The position numbers and the translations under genes are program-made. A DNA stretch of 64,000 nucleotides. Origin: Rickettsiales bacterium. Its GTDB lineage: Bacteria; Pseudomonadota; Alphaproteobacteria; Rickettsiales; JAJNBL01. The notes under the pieces were generated by a model. That model was not told the DNA's origin. It did not search any database and worked only from the letters and a program-made list of their open reading frames with translations. The first letter of the stretch is position 1; every line of letters begins with the position of its first letter. The stretch covers positions 62,001 to 126,000 of the forward strand of contig JAJNBL010000004.1 of NCBI GenBank assembly GCA_021156175.1. The letters run 5' to 3'. Below, one piece after another: positions 54,211 to 64,000 of the stretch.

Positions 54211-54534
54211 CTATCCGCGCATCAAGTTCACATCATCCACTGCAATCGTCCCACGATTACGGAAATAGACCACGAGAATCGCGAGACCTATCGCCGCTTC
54301 TGCCGCAGCTACCGTCAAGATAAAGAGGGTAAAGATCTGGCCGGTAATATCATGCAGGTGCGCCGAAAAGGCAACCATGTTGATATTCACTGCCAAAAGC
54401 ATTAATTCAATCGACATCAAAATCGTAATAATATTCTTACGATTCAGGAAGATACCACCCACTCCCAACACAAAAAGAATCGCGGATACGGTCAAGAAAT
54501 GATTTAAGCCTATCGGCTGGTTTAAGAATTCCAT
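54211..54534 (-). CDS. nuoK: NADH-quinone oxidoreductase subunit K
   Basis: Small membrane subunit of complex I in the quinone-module proton path. 107 residues, three helices. The conserved Glu residues lie in [15 protein letters not shown] (about 38-52) and [13 protein letters not shown]. It sits six bases upstream of nuoL and two bases downstream of nuoJ. Confidence 0.97.
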   Translation of the reverse strand: MEFLNQPIGLNHFLTVSAILFVLGVGGIFLNRKNIITILMSIELMLLAVNINMVAFSAHLHDITGQIFTLFILTVAAAEAAIGLAILVVYFRNRGTIAVDDVNLMRG

Positions 54535-54536
54535 GA

Positions 54537-55166
54537 TTATAGGCCTCCCACGCCTTTTCCGGTTTCAACATTGACCACGCGGATGCAATCTTCAGGCTTG
54601 CGATCCAACTGTTTTACAATGCTTTGACGCTTCACGCCTGGACGCGAACGAAGTGTCAGCACAATCGCACCAATCATCGCCACGAGTAGGATAATTCCCG
54701 CCGTTTGGAAGGGATAAACATAATGGGTATAAAGCACGGCACCAATCGCTTCGGTATTGGTAATGCCTTCAACCGGCGGAGTAAGGCGTAACAGCGAGGC
54801 TTTCGCCATTGCCGTTTGGCTCGCGCCAACCGTTTTAAACACCATAAAGAATTCCGCTGCAAGCGCTGCCACGACCAATAAACCTAAAGGGAGATAACGG
54901 ATAAACCCTTGACGCATCACAGCAAAATTAATATCCATCATCATCACGACGAACAAGAACAGCACCGCAACCGCACCGACATATACAATCACCATCAGCA
55001 TCGCGATAAACTCTGCTCCAAGCATAATAAAAAGCCCGGCGGAGTTGAAAAACGCAAGAATGAGAAACAGAACGCTATGGACGGGGTTTCTCGCCGCCAC
55101 CACCATCAGCGCGGACAAAATCATCACGCTGGAAAAGCTATAAAAAAGTAGGGTTTCTAGTAGCAT
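54537..55166 (-). CDS. nuoJ: NADH-quinone oxidoreductase subunit J
   Basis: Membrane subunit of complex I. 209 residues, five helices; the pi-bulge helix [20 protein letters not shown] (about 61-80) is typical. nuoK follows after two bases, and 59 bases separate it from nuoI. Confidence 0.96.
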   Translation of the reverse strand: MLLETLLFYSFSSVMILSALMVVAARNPVHSVLFLILAFFNSAGLFIMLGAEFIAMLMVIVYVGAVAVLFLFVVMMMDINFAVMRQGFIRYLPLGLLVVAALAAEFFMVFKTVGASQTAMAKASLLRLTPPVEGITNTEAIGAVLYTHYVYPFQTAGIILLVAMIGAIVLTLRSRPGVKRQSIVKQLDRKPEDCIRVVNVETGKGVGGL

Positions 55167-55225
55167 AGTTTTCCTTTTCGTATCCGGATTGCTTCAGCTA
55201 ACGCTTTGCAATGTAAGTACTTAAT

Positions 55226-55714
55226 CTATCTGTAATCTGCATCGGCTTTGAGCCTAAGGGCAATTTCCTGCTCCCAGCGTTCACCGTTAGCAAGCAATTT
55301 CGTTTTATTGTACAGTAACTCTTCGTGCGTTTCGGTCGCGAATTCGAAATTCGGCCCTTCCACAATCGCATCCACCGGGCAGGCTTCTTCGCAGAATCCG
55401 CAATAAATGCATTTGGTCATATCAATATCATAACGCGTTGTGCGGCGGCTTCCGTCTTCGCGCGATTCCGCTTCAATCGTGATCGCTTGAGCTGGGCAAA
55501 TTGCTTCGCAAAGTTTACACGCGATGCAGCGTTCTTCGCCATTGGCGTAACGCCTGAGCGCATGCTCTCCCCGGAAACGCGGGCTTAACGGGCCTTTTTC
55601 ATACGGATAGTTAATCGTTACAGGGCGCTTGAACATATATTTCAAAGTGAGCGCCATGCCGGAAACAAGTTCCGATAAGAAAAGCGAACGGGCGGTACGA
55701 TCGAGTATAGCCAT
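55226..55714 (-). CDS. nuoI: NADH-quinone oxidoreductase subunit I
   Basis: Peripheral-arm subunit carrying Fe-S clusters N6a and N6b. 162 residues with two 4Fe-4S motifs: [16 protein letters not shown] (about 62-77) and [16 protein letters not shown] (about 101-116). It lies three bases after nuoH. Confidence 0.97.
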   Translation of the reverse strand: MAILDRTARSLFLSELVSGMALTLKYMFKRPVTINYPYEKGPLSPRFRGEHALRRYANGEERCIACKLCEAICPAQAITIEAESREDGSRRTTRYDIDMTKCIYCGFCEEACPVDAIVEGPNFEFATETHEELLYNKTKLLANGERWEQEIALRLKADADYR

Positions 55715-55717
55715 AAT

Positions 55718-56770
55718 TTATCCTTGATTCGGCAGCATGCCGGTATAAAGAAGCGTGCCGGACACTAACACAACCCAAATGAGGGTCAACGGTAAAAACA
55801 CCTTCCATCCTAAACGCATCAGCTGGTCATAACGGTAACGCGGGAAGGTCGCACGCACCCATAGGAAGCAGAAAAGCAGGAAGGCAATCTTCGCACCAAA
55901 CCACAGAATTCCTGGAATAATTTGCAAGAATGGAAGTGTGCCTACCGGGAAAATCCCAAAGAAGGTCGGAGGCAGCCAGCCGCCCATAAATAGGATCGCA
56001 CAAATGCCGCTCATCAGAATCATGTTGGCGTATTCGCCCAAGAAAAACAAGGCAAAGGTCATTGAAGAATATTCAACGTTAAAGCCCGCTACAAGTTCCG
56101 CTTCCGCTTCCGGTAAGTCAAATGGATGGCGGTTGGTTTCTGCCAAAATACAGACGAAAAACACGATTACCATCGGAAACAATAAGAGGTGTAGCCACAC
56201 CGGCATCGCTTTTTGTGCGAGTACGATTTCGGTCAAGTTCAACGAACCCGCCACGAGCAGCATACAAATGATCGCAAAGCCGATTGCGACTTCATAAGAA
56301 ATCATCTGCGATGCGGAGCGAATCCCGCCCAAAAATGCGTACTTCGAGTTGCTCGACCAACCCGCAATCACCACTCCATACACACCAAGTGACGAAATCG
56401 CCAACAAATATAAAATGCCTACATTGATATCGGCCAGTACCAATCCTTCATCAAAAGGGATCACTGCCCAACCGATCATCGCGAGGGTAAAGGTCAGCAT
56501 CGGCGCCATGACGAAAAGCACTTTATTGGCTTTCGTAGGCAGCACGACTTCTTTAAACATCAGCTTTAAACCATCCGCAAGCGGCTGAAGCAAGCCAAAC
56601 GGGCCGACCACGTTCGGGCCGCGACGAAGTTGCATCCGGGCAATCACCTTACGTTCTACATAAGTTAAATACGCCACAGCACCCAACAACGGCAGGACGA
56701 TCAAGAGGATCTTTCCTACAATCCAGGCCAGAGGAATGATATATTGCTGTAAAAGCTGTTCTAATTCCAT
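55718..56770 (-). CDS. nuoH: NADH-quinone oxidoreductase subunit H
   Basis: Membrane subunit forming the quinone channel. 350 residues, about eight helices. [19 protein letters not shown] (about 39-57), [20 protein letters not shown] (about 136-155) and [19 protein letters not shown] (about 210-228) are invariant loops. Three bases from its neighbours on each side. Confidence 0.97.
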   Translation of the reverse strand: MELEQLLQQYIIPLAWIVGKILLIVLPLLGAVAYLTYVERKVIARMQLRRGPNVVGPFGLLQPLADGLKLMFKEVVLPTKANKVLFVMAPMLTFTLAMIGWAVIPFDEGLVLADINVGILYLLAISSLGVYGVVIAGWSSNSKYAFLGGIRSASQMISYEVAIGFAIICMLLVAGSLNLTEIVLAQKAMPVWLHLLLFPMVIVFFVCILAETNRHPFDLPEAEAELVAGFNVEYSSMTFALFFLGEYANMILMSGICAILFMGGWLPPTFFGIFPVGTLPFLQIIPGILWFGAKIAFLLFCFLWVRATFPRYRYDQLMRLGWKVFLPLTLIWVVLVSGTLLYTGMLPNQG

Positions 56771-56773
56771 AGG

Positions 56774-58852
56774 TTACGCCGCCTTATCTTCACCACTACA
56801 ACCGCACGCGCCCTTACCTTCGAGCAATTCACTCGTGCATTTAGCCATCGTTGCTGATGCGCGGGCAATCGCGTTAGTCATATAAATATTCTTCACTTGT
56901 GATACAAAGGCTTCCGAGGTGATCTTACCTTCTTTACCAAATGCCGCCCATGGTGCTTTTTCAATCACATCAAGTTTGAGCAGATGCGGCAAGGTCACGC
57001 CAATCTTTTTACGAAGCGCTTCAATATCATTATATTCTAATGGCTTGCCCAAGGTTTCTGACAGCGCCCTTAAGATTTTCCAATCTTCTTTTGCCTGACC
57101 TGGAGGGAAGACCGCCAAACGCGTACGCTGCACACGGCCTTCGGTATTCACGAAAGTAGCATCTTTTTCGGTATAGGCCGCACCCGGTAAAATCACATCG
57201 GCACGGTGAGCCCCCGCATCGCCATGATGGCCTTGATAAATCACGAAGGCATTGCCTAAACGTTTCGTATCAATTTCATCGGCACCCAAGAGATACACGA
57301 CTTTCACATCACCTTTTTCAGCAGCGGACAAGATCACATCGGTATCACGACCGCCAACATTCGGCACGAAGCCGACATCCAAGCCGCCCACACGCGCCGC
57401 AGCACGATGAAGCACGTTAAAGCCGTTCCAATCGTCACGAATAAGGTTATATTTTTCAGCAATTTGACGCGCTAAGCCTAAAATTTCCGCACCATCTTCT
57501 CGGGTTAACGCACCCTGCCCTAAAATCAACATCGGATTCTTCGCTTCTGCAAAAACTTTCGCAGCCGGATGTGTACCTTTTAGGATTTCTTCTAATGCTT
57601 TAGGATCATTTCCGAAGTGTTTGTATTTATACGTTAAATCCACCTCTTCGCCAATCAAGCCAATGCGGAAATTGCCTTTCAAATATTGCTTCCTGAGACG
57701 CGCATTGATGAGCGGCGCTTCGAGGCGCGGATTCGTGCCAATTAAAAGACATACATCGGCCTGCTCAATCCCAGCAATCGTCGTATTAAACAGATAACTC
57801 GCACGGCTTTTCACATCCAATTTTGCGCCATCCTGGCGGCAATCGATATCGGTAACGCCTAATTTCGCGAGCAGTTCTTTTAAGGCAAACATCGCTTCGA
57901 CATCCGCCAAATCACCGGCAAGTGCTGCGATGTGATTTGGTTTGGTGGTCTCGAGTTTTTCAGCAACAGCAGACAGTGCCTCTTCCCAGGTAGCTTCTTG
58001 GAGTTTGCCATCGCGACGCACATACGGACGATCCAAACGCTGTGTTTTCAGGCCATCGTAAGCAAAGCGGGTGATGTCAGAAATCCACTCTTCGTTGATA
58101 TCTTCATGAAGGCGTGGCAGCACGCGCATAACTTCGTTACCGCGGTAATCCACACGAATATTCGAGCCCACCGCATCCATCACATCAATGCTCTCGACTT
58201 TGCGGAGTTCCCACGAACGCGCTTTAAACGCATAAGGCCGCGAGGTCAAGGCTCCAACCGGGCAAAGATCGATAATATTTCCAGAGAGTTCGGAGGTCAG
58301 CGCTTTTTCAACATAGGTGCCGACTTCCACATGCTCGCCACGGCCAAGCAAGCCCAGTTCCGGCACGCCCGCCACATCGCTGATAAAGCGGATACAGCGC
58401 GTACAATGGATACAGCGCGTCATATGGGTTTTCACCAACGGACCCATGTATTTATCTTTCACGGCGCGTTTATGCTCGTCATAACGACTTGAACCGCAGC
58501 CGTAAGTCATAGCTTGATCTTGCAAATCGCACTCACCGCCTTGGTCGCAGATTGGGCAATCAAGTGGATGATTAATAAGGAGGAATTCCATCACGCCTTC
58601 GCGCGCTTTTTTCACCATCGGGGTGTTGGTATGCACAACCATCCCCTCGCCTGCCGGCATCGCGCAAGATGCCGCCGGTTTTGGCGGGCCGCCTTCGATC
58701 TGGACTAAGCACATCCGGCAGTTTCCGGCGATTTTCAAGCGCTCGTGGTAACAAAAACGCGGAATTTCTTCGCCTGCCACTTCGCACGCCTGCAATACCG
58801 TTGCACCCTGGGGTACTTCGACTTCTCTACCGTTGACTTTCAGTTTGGGCAT
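56774..58852 (-). CDS. nuoG: NADH-quinone oxidoreductase subunit G
   Basis: Fe-S subunit of the NADH arm. 692 residues. N-terminal 2Fe-2S domain (CYHERLKIAGNCRMCLVQIE, about 34-53), then the His-Cys and 4Fe-4S ligands (CPICDQGGECDLQDQ about 98-112; CIHCTRCIRF about 147-156), and a molybdopterin-oxidoreductase-like domain (about 220-640) without cofactor. Tail ends KGACGCSG. nuoF is normally next upstream; here a restriction-like gene is between. Confidence 0.96.
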   Translation of the reverse strand: MPKLKVNGREVEVPQGATVLQACEVAGEEIPRFCYHERLKIAGNCRMCLVQIEGGPPKPAASCAMPAGEGMVVHTNTPMVKKAREGVMEFLLINHPLDCPICDQGGECDLQDQAMTYGCGSSRYDEHKRAVKDKYMGPLVKTHMTRCIHCTRCIRFISDVAGVPELGLLGRGEHVEVGTYVEKALTSELSGNIIDLCPVGALTSRPYAFKARSWELRKVESIDVMDAVGSNIRVDYRGNEVMRVLPRLHEDINEEWISDITRFAYDGLKTQRLDRPYVRRDGKLQEATWEEALSAVAEKLETTKPNHIAALAGDLADVEAMFALKELLAKLGVTDIDCRQDGAKLDVKSRASYLFNTTIAGIEQADVCLLIGTNPRLEAPLINARLRKQYLKGNFRIGLIGEEVDLTYKYKHFGNDPKALEEILKGTHPAAKVFAEAKNPMLILGQGALTREDGAEILGLARQIAEKYNLIRDDWNGFNVLHRAAARVGGLDVGFVPNVGGRDTDVILSAAEKGDVKVVYLLGADEIDTKRLGNAFVIYQGHHGDAGAHRADVILPGAAYTEKDATFVNTEGRVQRTRLAVFPPGQAKEDWKILRALSETLGKPLEYNDIEALRKKIGVTLPHLLKLDVIEKAPWAAFGKEGKITSEAFVSQVKNIYMTNAIARASATMAKCTSELLEGKGACGCSGEDKAA

Positions 58853-58874
58853 GGTGTTGTCCTAAGTATCTTGC

Positions 58875-59960
58875 TTACGCTATCATTAATTCTTTCGGCT
58901 GCTCATCTGTAGCATATTCACGCACAGTTTCTTTTATTTTTTTACTGTACATAAAAATATCTTTTGCTGACGAGATCGCAATTCTTTCTTCAACTTTTTC
59001 TTTAAACACACCTATATATTTTTGGGAGTAATTAAAATGGAAGCGGCAAATAGGCTTCCTGTTATTATCATCTAATAACACCCCACAATAGCTTTTTGTA
59101 TCGCGTATATAAATTCTTTCTATATCAACTACCTCAGACAGAATTGCCCTTACAATATTAAAGGCATCCGTTTCTTCTTGTGTTGTTTCAATCCCAGAAA
59201 CATTCTCTTGTTTCGTGATTTCAACCGCAGTTGAAACTTTTTCATTTTCGGATTGCAGGGCTGACTTCAATCTATCACTAACCCGTTCTTTGATAAAATT
59301 AGACAAGGCATCCTTTACAATTTGCTGGAATTTATCCTTTATGCCTTGAGTAATTTTACCCTCATACGTTTTTGCAATTAAAAGCCTAACAAAGTCTTCC
59401 GAAGGATTAACAAACTCTTCCGTCAGCGCCTTCTTTACAGCATTAAAATACTTAAGTGTCCCAGCGACGGATATAATACTGTCAATATTGAAGTTGTCTT
59501 TTGTAAACTTTCTCAGATTTTCAATATCTTGTTCGTCATAATTAGCAAGATCAAATCTAAAAAACGGCAACTTATCCATTTTATTTGGTTCATCTATATC
59601 CGAATAAAAGTGATAGACAATTCCATTCGTCAACACAGCAAATCTTGAATCTGTAACTGAAAAATATCTATATAATTGAGAGGCATGCTCAAGAGTGAGA
59701 CTTACGCCAACCGCCTTACACTCAATCAATACTACTATTTTTCCATCTTTCTTAATAACATAATCTACTTTCTCTCCTTTTTTTACCCCGACATCGGCAC
59801 AAAATTCAGGAGTAAACTCAAGAGGATTGAAAACGTCATAGCCCAGCGCCTGAACAAATGGCATAACAAAAGCGTTTTTGGTAGCTTCTTCCGTTTGAAT
59901 ATGGGCAATTCTCAGCGGCAGAGAATCCGCTATTCTCTTGACTGAATTAGTAAATTCCAT
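58875..59960 (-). CDS. Restriction-endonuclease-like protein inside the nuo operon
   Basis: 361 residues, similar to the N-terminal nuclease domain of type I restriction HsdR subunits (HSDR_N type). PD-(D/E)XK signature: Asp66 in GEKVDYVIKKDGK, then Glu80 and Lys82 in IVVLIECKAVG; LTLEHASQLYRYFSVT and FAVLTNGIVYHFYSDI (about 88-120) complete the fold. There is no helicase or methylase, and none is adjacent. The C-terminal half has a helical linker and a small beta domain. Same strand as nuoG and nuoF, 22 and 32 bases from them, so it is probably co-transcribed. One counted 60-base line (58921-58980) has 19 G+C against 33 in a nuoF line (60361-60420), a sign of transfer. Confidence 0.85.
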   Translation of the reverse strand: MEFTNSVKRIADSLPLRIAHIQTEEATKNAFVMPFVQALGYDVFNPLEFTPEFCADVGVKKGEKVDYVIKKDGKIVVLIECKAVGVSLTLEHASQLYRYFSVTDSRFAVLTNGIVYHFYSDIDEPNKMDKLPFFRFDLANYDEQDIENLRKFTKDNFNIDSIISVAGTLKYFNAVKKALTEEFVNPSEDFVRLLIAKTYEGKITQGIKDKFQQIVKDALSNFIKERVSDRLKSALQSENEKVSTAVEITKQENVSGIETTQEETDAFNIVRAILSEVVDIERIYIRDTKSYCGVLLDDNNRKPICRFHFNYSQKYIGVFKEKVEERIAISSAKDIFMYSKKIKETVREYATDEQPKELMIA

Positions 59961-59992
59961 CCCCTACCCCTTTTATAAAAATACCCTGTCAA

Positions 59993-61267
59993 CTATGCCA
60001 CCCGTCTCGCATATTCCTCAATCCGGCGCTCGAGTTCCGGTTTGAAGTGGCGGATCAATCCTTGGATTGGCCATGCGGCGGCATCACCTAATGCGCAAAT
60101 CGTATGGCCTTCAATTTGTTTTGTAATATCATGGAGTTCGCCGATCTCTTGCTTCGTCGCATCACCTCTGACCATCCGCTTCATGATGCGGTACATCCAG
60201 CCTGTTCCTTCGCGGCACGGGGTGCATTGACCGCAGGATTCATGCATATAAAAATGCGAAAGACGCGCGATGGCTTCCACGATATCGGTCGATTTATCCA
60301 TCACGATCACCGCCGCAGTCCCTAAGCCCGATTGCACGGAACGAAGGCTATCAAAATCCATATGGACCGTATCGCAAATCAATTTTGGCAGCACCGGCAC
60401 GGACGAACCGCCCGGAATGATCGCGAGCAGATTATCCCATCCGCCGCGCACGCCACCGGCATGTTTTTCAATGAGTTCGCGTAACGTAATGCCCATTTCT
60501 TCTTCGACGTTGCACGGATTATTCACGTGGCCGGAGATTGAAAAGATTTTCGTTCCGGTATTATTTTCGCGTCCCAGCCCCGCAAACCATGGAGCACCAC
60601 GCCGCAAAATCGTTGGAACTACCGCAATGGATTCCACGTTATTCACCGTCGTCGGCATCCCATAAAGTCCCGCACCCGCTGGGAATGGAGGCTTCAAGCG
60701 CGGCTGGCCTTTGCGTCCTTCCAGGCTGTTTAGCAACGCTGTTTCTTCACCGCAAATATAGGCACCCGCACCTCGGTGGAGATAAAGATCAAAGTTGAAT
60801 CCTGTCCCGCATGCGTTTTTTCCAATCAAACCAGCAGCATAGGCTTCATCAATCGCCTGTTGGATCTCGGAAGCTTCGTCGTAAAATTCGCCGCGGATAT
60901 AGATATACCCCGCGGTCGCCTGCATCGCAAAACCGGCGATTAAACAGCCTTCTACGAGCTTATGCGGCTCATTGCGCAAGATCTCGCGGTCTTTGCACGT
61001 ACCTGGCTCCGATTCATCGGCATTCACAACCAAATAATGTTGCTTATTGCTGTTTTTCGGCATGAAGGACCATTTGAGTCCTGTCGAGAAGCCCGCACCG
61101 CCGCGCCCACGAAGGCCGGAAGCTTTGACTTCGCCAATCAGCCAATCAGCGCCTTTTTCGATAAATTCTTTGGTGCCTTCCCAATCGCCACGCTTTTTTG
61201 CAGACGCCAAATCAGCGCCGTGCTGGCCATAGAGATTCGTAAATATGCGGTCTTTATCTTGTAGCAT
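59993..61267 (-). CDS. nuoF: NADH-quinone oxidoreductase subunit F
   Basis: NADH- and FMN-binding subunit, with cluster N3. 424 residues. FMN/NADH loop [20 protein letters not shown] (about 52-71), [20 protein letters not shown] (about 172-191) and 4Fe-4S motif [15 protein letters not shown] (about 346-360). A family A repeat lies between its start and nuoE. The endonuclease-like gene follows it. Confidence 0.97.
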   Translation of the reverse strand: MLQDKDRIFTNLYGQHGADLASAKKRGDWEGTKEFIEKGADWLIGEVKASGLRGRGGAGFSTGLKWSFMPKNSNKQHYLVVNADESEPGTCKDREILRNEPHKLVEGCLIAGFAMQATAGYIYIRGEFYDEASEIQQAIDEAYAAGLIGKNACGTGFNFDLYLHRGAGAYICGEETALLNSLEGRKGQPRLKPPFPAGAGLYGMPTTVNNVESIAVVPTILRRGAPWFAGLGRENNTGTKIFSISGHVNNPCNVEEEMGITLRELIEKHAGGVRGGWDNLLAIIPGGSSVPVLPKLICDTVHMDFDSLRSVQSGLGTAAVIVMDKSTDIVEAIARLSHFYMHESCGQCTPCREGTGWMYRIMKRMVRGDATKQEIGELHDITKQIEGHTICALGDAAAWPIQGLIRHFKPELERRIEEYARRVA

Positions 61268-61283
61268 AATAATCCTTAGAAAC

Positions 61284-61385
61284 TGTCATCCTGGCCAGCG
61301 TCAGCGCGAGCCGGGATCTGCTCCGACTGATGCTTTGCAATAGATTCCCGCCTACGCGGGAATGACACTTGTTCCAGTCGTTCTA
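61284..61385. repeat. Family A repeat between nuoE and nuoF
   Basis: CTGTCATCCTGGCCAGCGTC at the left, AATAGATTCCCGCCTACGCG, GGAATGACAC at the right, ending CCAGTCGTTCTACC. The last part contains the complement of the nuoE TAG stop. Confidence 0.8.
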
Positions 61386-61979
61386 CCCCTTCAAAGTTGT
61401 AAGTCCACTCGCCGGTTCAGAACGTTTCCGCCCTGTTTGCGAGCCTTGCGGAATTTCTTTTCCTGCACGTAAATCGCCTAGCATTTTTTCCATCGCTTGC
61501 GGCGTTAAATCTTCGTAATAATGGTCATTGATTTGCACCATCGGCGCATTGCAGCAAGCGCCCAAGCACTCCACTTCCACAAACGTAAACATGCCATCCG
61601 CGGTCGTTTCACCTTTGCCAATGCCGAGGCTCTTTTTGCAAGCGGCGGTAATCCCATCGGAACCGCGCAACCAGCACGGCGTGGTGCGGCAGACTTGGAC
61701 TAGATATTTGCCAACCGGCTTTAGGTTATACATCGTATAGAAGGTCGCGACTTCATAGACTTTCATCGGCGGCATGGAAAGGATTTCGCCAATATGATCC
61801 ATCGCCGCGCGCGGAATCCAGCCATTATGCTGGCGCTGGGCGAGATCAAGCAGCGGCATCACGGCGCTTTGTTGGCGGCCTGCCGGGTATTTTGCAATGA
61901 TCGCATCAGCCTTTTTCCGGTTCTCCGGAGTGAAGGCAAAATGTTCAGGCTGTTCTACTTTACAAATGGCAACGGTCAT
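61383..61979 (-). CDS. nuoE: NADH-quinone oxidoreductase subunit E
   Basis: Thioredoxin-like subunit with 2Fe-2S cluster N1a. 198 residues. Ligands in [15 protein letters not shown] (about 96-110) and [17 protein letters not shown] (about 135-151). The stop codon TAG is formed at the edge of a family A repeat. Confidence 0.96.
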   Translation of the reverse strand: MTVAICKVEQPEHFAFTPENRKKADAIIAKYPAGRQQSAVMPLLDLAQRQHNGWIPRAAMDHIGEILSMPPMKVYEVATFYTMYNLKPVGKYLVQVCRTTPCWLRGSDGITAACKKSLGIGKGETTADGMFTFVEVECLGACCNAPMVQINDHYYEDLTPQAMEKMLGDLRAGKEIPQGSQTGRKRSEPASGLTTLKG

Positions 61980-62003
61980 GTTTTTTTGTTTTTTTGATTT
62001 TCC

Positions 62004-62034
62004 ATTAGATCCCGCCTTAAGCGAGGATGACGCT
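62004..62034. repeat. Family A repeat fragment near the nuoD 3' end
   Basis: TTAGATCCCGCCTTAAGCGA, GGATGACG: only the right half of the element. Confidence 0.6.
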
Positions 62035-62040
62035 CACGCG

Positions 62041-63222
62041 TCACCTATCAATCTCCCCAAATACTACGTCCTGCGATCCAATAATCGCCACTACGTCCGC
62101 GAGCATATGCCCACGGCTCATGAAATCCAACGCCTGCAAATGCGCGAATCCTGGCGCACGCAAACGGCAACGGTACGGCTTGTTCGAACCATTAGAAACC
62201 AGATACACGCCGAACTCACCCTTTGGTGCTTCCACGGCCGCGTAAGTTTCGCCTTTTGGCACGTGATAGCCTTCGGTATAGAGTTTGAAATGATGGATCA
62301 ACGCTTCCATCGAACGCTTCATCTCGCCACGCGATGGAGGCGCCACCTTGCGGTCAGTCGTTTTCACCGGACCGGCTGGCATTTGCTCAATCGCTTGTTT
62401 AATGATTTTCACCGACTGGCGCATTTCTTCAACGCGCACCAGATAACGGTCATAACAATCGCCATGTTTACCGATCGGAATATCAAATTCCATGCGGTCA
62501 TAGACATCATAAGGCTGGCTTTTGCGCAAGTCCCATGCAACACCAGAACCGCGCAACATTGGGCCGCTAAAGCTCCAATCCATCGCCTCTTCCGCTGTCA
62601 CGACGCCCACATCGACCATCCGCTGTTTGAAAATGCGATTTTCGGTCAAAAGTGATTCTAGATCATCAATCATTTTTGGGAAATTATCCGCAAACTTCAT
62701 GATGTCTTCCAGCAGCCCTTTTGGGAGATCGCGTGCCACGCCACCTGGACGGAAATAGGCAGAGTGGAATCTCGCACCCGATGCACGCTCGTAAAATTCC
62801 AGCATCGTTTCGCGTTCTTCAAACATCCACAACAGTGGTGTCATCGCCCCAACATCAAGTGCTTGGGTGGTGATGTTAAGAATGTGATTGAGAAGCCGTG
62901 AAATCTCGGAATAAAGCACGCGGATATATTGTGCACGAAGCGGCACTTCGCATCCCAGCAGTTTTTCCACTGCCAACGCAAAGGCATGTTCCTGGTTCAT
63001 CGGCGCAACGTAATCGAGACGGTCGAAATAGGGAACGGCTTGCAGATACGTCTTGTGTTCAATAAGTTTTTCGGTTCCGCGATGGAGCAATCCGATATGC
63101 GGATCCGCACGCTCGACCACTTCCCCATCCATCTCCAGAATAAGACGCAACACGCCGTGCGCCGCAGGATGCTGGGGCCCGAAGTTAAGCGTCATATTTT
63201 TAATATCGACTTGTGCGGTCAT
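62041..63222 (-). CDS. nuoD: NADH-quinone oxidoreductase subunit D
   Basis: Forms the quinone pocket with NuoB. 393 residues, related to the [NiFe] hydrogenase large subunit but without its metal ligands. [18 protein letters not shown] (about 13-30), [16 protein letters not shown] (about 44-59) and [15 protein letters not shown] (about 64-78) are conserved. nuoC ends seven bases upstream. Confidence 0.97.
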   Translation of the reverse strand: MTAQVDIKNMTLNFGPQHPAAHGVLRLILEMDGEVVERADPHIGLLHRGTEKLIEHKTYLQAVPYFDRLDYVAPMNQEHAFALAVEKLLGCEVPLRAQYIRVLYSEISRLLNHILNITTQALDVGAMTPLLWMFEERETMLEFYERASGARFHSAYFRPGGVARDLPKGLLEDIMKFADNFPKMIDDLESLLTENRIFKQRMVDVGVVTAEEAMDWSFSGPMLRGSGVAWDLRKSQPYDVYDRMEFDIPIGKHGDCYDRYLVRVEEMRQSVKIIKQAIEQMPAGPVKTTDRKVAPPSRGEMKRSMEALIHHFKLYTEGYHVPKGETYAAVEAPKGEFGVYLVSNGSNKPYRCRLRAPGFAHLQALDFMSRGHMLADVVAIIGSQDVVFGEIDR

Positions 63223-63229
63223 CGCTTAA

Positions 63230-63841
63230 TTACGCTGTTTTCGTTGCTTTCTCATCGCCCGGAAGAACATATTGCGTTCCCTCCCATGGGCTCACAAAAT
63301 CAAAGGTACGGTATTCTTGGTCAAGCTTTACTGGCTCATACACCACGCGTTTTTGCTCGATATCGTAGCGCACTTCCACATAGCCAGTGAGCGGGAAATC
63401 TTTGCGCTGTGGATGTCCTTCAAAGCCATAATCGGTGAGGATACGGCGCAAATCCGGATGATCGGCAAATAGCACACCATACATATCCCACACTTCGCGC
63501 TCATACCAATTGGCAGCACTGTAAACACTGGTCACCGAAGGGACGAGCGTCATTTCATCGGCCTGAATTTTTACACGAAGGCGCGCATTGAATTTAAGGC
63601 TAAGCAGGTTATAAACCACCTCAAAACGCTTCTCGCGCTCTAAGTAATCCACCGCTGTGATATCAGTCAGAACTTTAAACTGGCTACGTCCGTCATCGCG
63701 AAGGAATGCGAGCACGTGCGCGACATGTGCGGCATCGGTCGTCATCACCAAAGCGGCATCAATCACGGAATATTCAAGCTCCGCCTTCGCAGGCAAATGC
63801 TCAATCAAATATTCTTTATATTCGCGTATATATTCAGCCAT
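63230..63841 (-). CDS. nuoC: NADH-quinone oxidoreductase subunit C
   Basis: Peripheral-arm subunit next to NuoD. 203 residues. [20 protein letters not shown] (about 113-132) followed by [20 protein letters not shown] (about 136-155) is the family signature. Separate from nuoD here, unlike the fused NuoCD of E. coli. nuoB ends 11 bases upstream. Confidence 0.97.
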   Translation of the reverse strand: MAEYIREYKEYLIEHLPAKAELEYSVIDAALVMTTDAAHVAHVLAFLRDDGRSQFKVLTDITAVDYLEREKRFEVVYNLLSLKFNARLRVKIQADEMTLVPSVTSVYSAANWYEREVWDMYGVLFADHPDLRRILTDYGFEGHPQRKDFPLTGYVEVRYDIEQKRVVYEPVKLDQEYRTFDFVSPWEGTQYVLPGDEKATKTA

Positions 63842-63852
63842 AGTTTTTTCCT

Positions 63853-64000
63853 TTAGCGACGAATCGTCCCCACGCGCTTGATTTTACGCTGCAACTGCAA
63901 TACGCCATACATCAGCGCTTCTGCGGTTGGAGGGCATCCTGGGACGTAAATATCGACAGGCACGATACGGTCGCACCCACGCACAACGGAATAAGAATAA
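63853..64000 (-). CDS. nuoB: NADH-quinone oxidoreductase subunit B, C-terminal part (start outside window)
   Basis: Last 49 codons of the subunit that carries cluster N2; the rest is beyond base 64000. [20 protein letters not shown], then [13 protein letters not shown], is the NuoB C terminus, with the final cluster Cys in PGCPP. It shows that the operon continues as nuoA-nuoB to the right. Confidence 0.95.
   Translation of the reverse strand, partial: YSYSVVRGCDRIVPVDIYVPGCPPTAEALMYGVLQLQRKIKRVGTIRR

Noticed and set aside
57932..58492. Plus-strand open frame opposite nuoG
   Set aside because: Antisense shadow of nuoG; no ribosome site and odd composition.
61897..62655. Long plus-strand open frame (about 250 codons) opposite nuoE/nuoD
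   Set aside because: Shadow of the antisense coding strand: nuoD is a clear gene, and the frame has no ribosome site, no recognisable domain and a His/Arg-rich artefact composition.

Overview
The window is a 64 kb stretch of an alphaproteobacterial chromosome. The evidence is the layout of conserved blocks: lpxD-fabZ-lpxA-lpxI, hemW/rdgB/rph/grpE, etfB-etfA, usg, and nuoB-C-D-E-F-G-H-I-J-K-L-M-N followed by birA and coaX. The organism is Gram-negative (lpxA, lpxC, lpxD, lpxI), makes diaminopimelate (dapD, dapE) and respires aerobically (complex I, ETF, a heme-copper-oxidase-like protein). Leucine-rich-repeat, ankyrin-like, IalB-like and large His-rich membrane proteins suggest, but do not prove, a host-associated or intracellular lifestyle. 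I cannot assign an order from this window alone.

Layout. 0-5 kb: end of trhO, a free-standing C-terminal piece of isoleucyl-tRNA synthetase, guaA, dnaA and a rhodanese coupled to dnaA. 5-10.4 kb: lipid A genes and mnmA. 10.5-18 kb: lipoprotein, HIT protein, ilvE, a response regulator, moeB-like, a chemoreceptor, dut, an Rrf2 regulator and cysK. 18-27 kb: an 871-residue His-rich membrane protein, then hemW, an orphan phage terminase, rdgB, rph, grpE and a zinc-ribbon membrane protein. 27-36.9 kb: dapD, dapE, an LRR protein, etfB/etfA, rmuC, pdxH, ribA and rpsD. 36.9-48.9 kb: accessory genes (helical orphan, usg, two GT4 glycosyltransferases, exported orphan) mixed with nnr, lpxC, an ankyrin-like protein, an oxidase-like protein, an IalB-like protein, coaX and birA. 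48.9-64 kb: the nuo operon on the minus strand, cut off inside nuoB.

Two families of short palindromic repeats are scattered between genes. Family A is about 70-140 bp, with cores such as GGATCCCCGTC and GGCGGGAATCC. Family B is about 80-150 bp, most copies with a core resembling GAGCGTAC-N-GTACGTGAGCA. Several copies sit directly at the 3' ends of genes and supply the stop codon. One copy has split etfB from etfA and duplicated the first 13 bases of etfA. This makes family A look like a non-autonomous mobile element.

The strongest new-looking signals are these. A perfect 28-base sequence is shared upstream of lpxA and lpxC, two unlinked lipid A genes; 16 bases further on both have TTGCTA. 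The etfB/etfA repeat insertion carries a 49-codon bridging frame. The IleRS C-terminal domain stands alone. A PD-(D/E)XK restriction-endonuclease-like gene lies inside the nuo operon. An orphan terminase large subunit sits between hemW and rdgB. I found no CRISPR array, rRNA, tRNA or complete insertion sequence.
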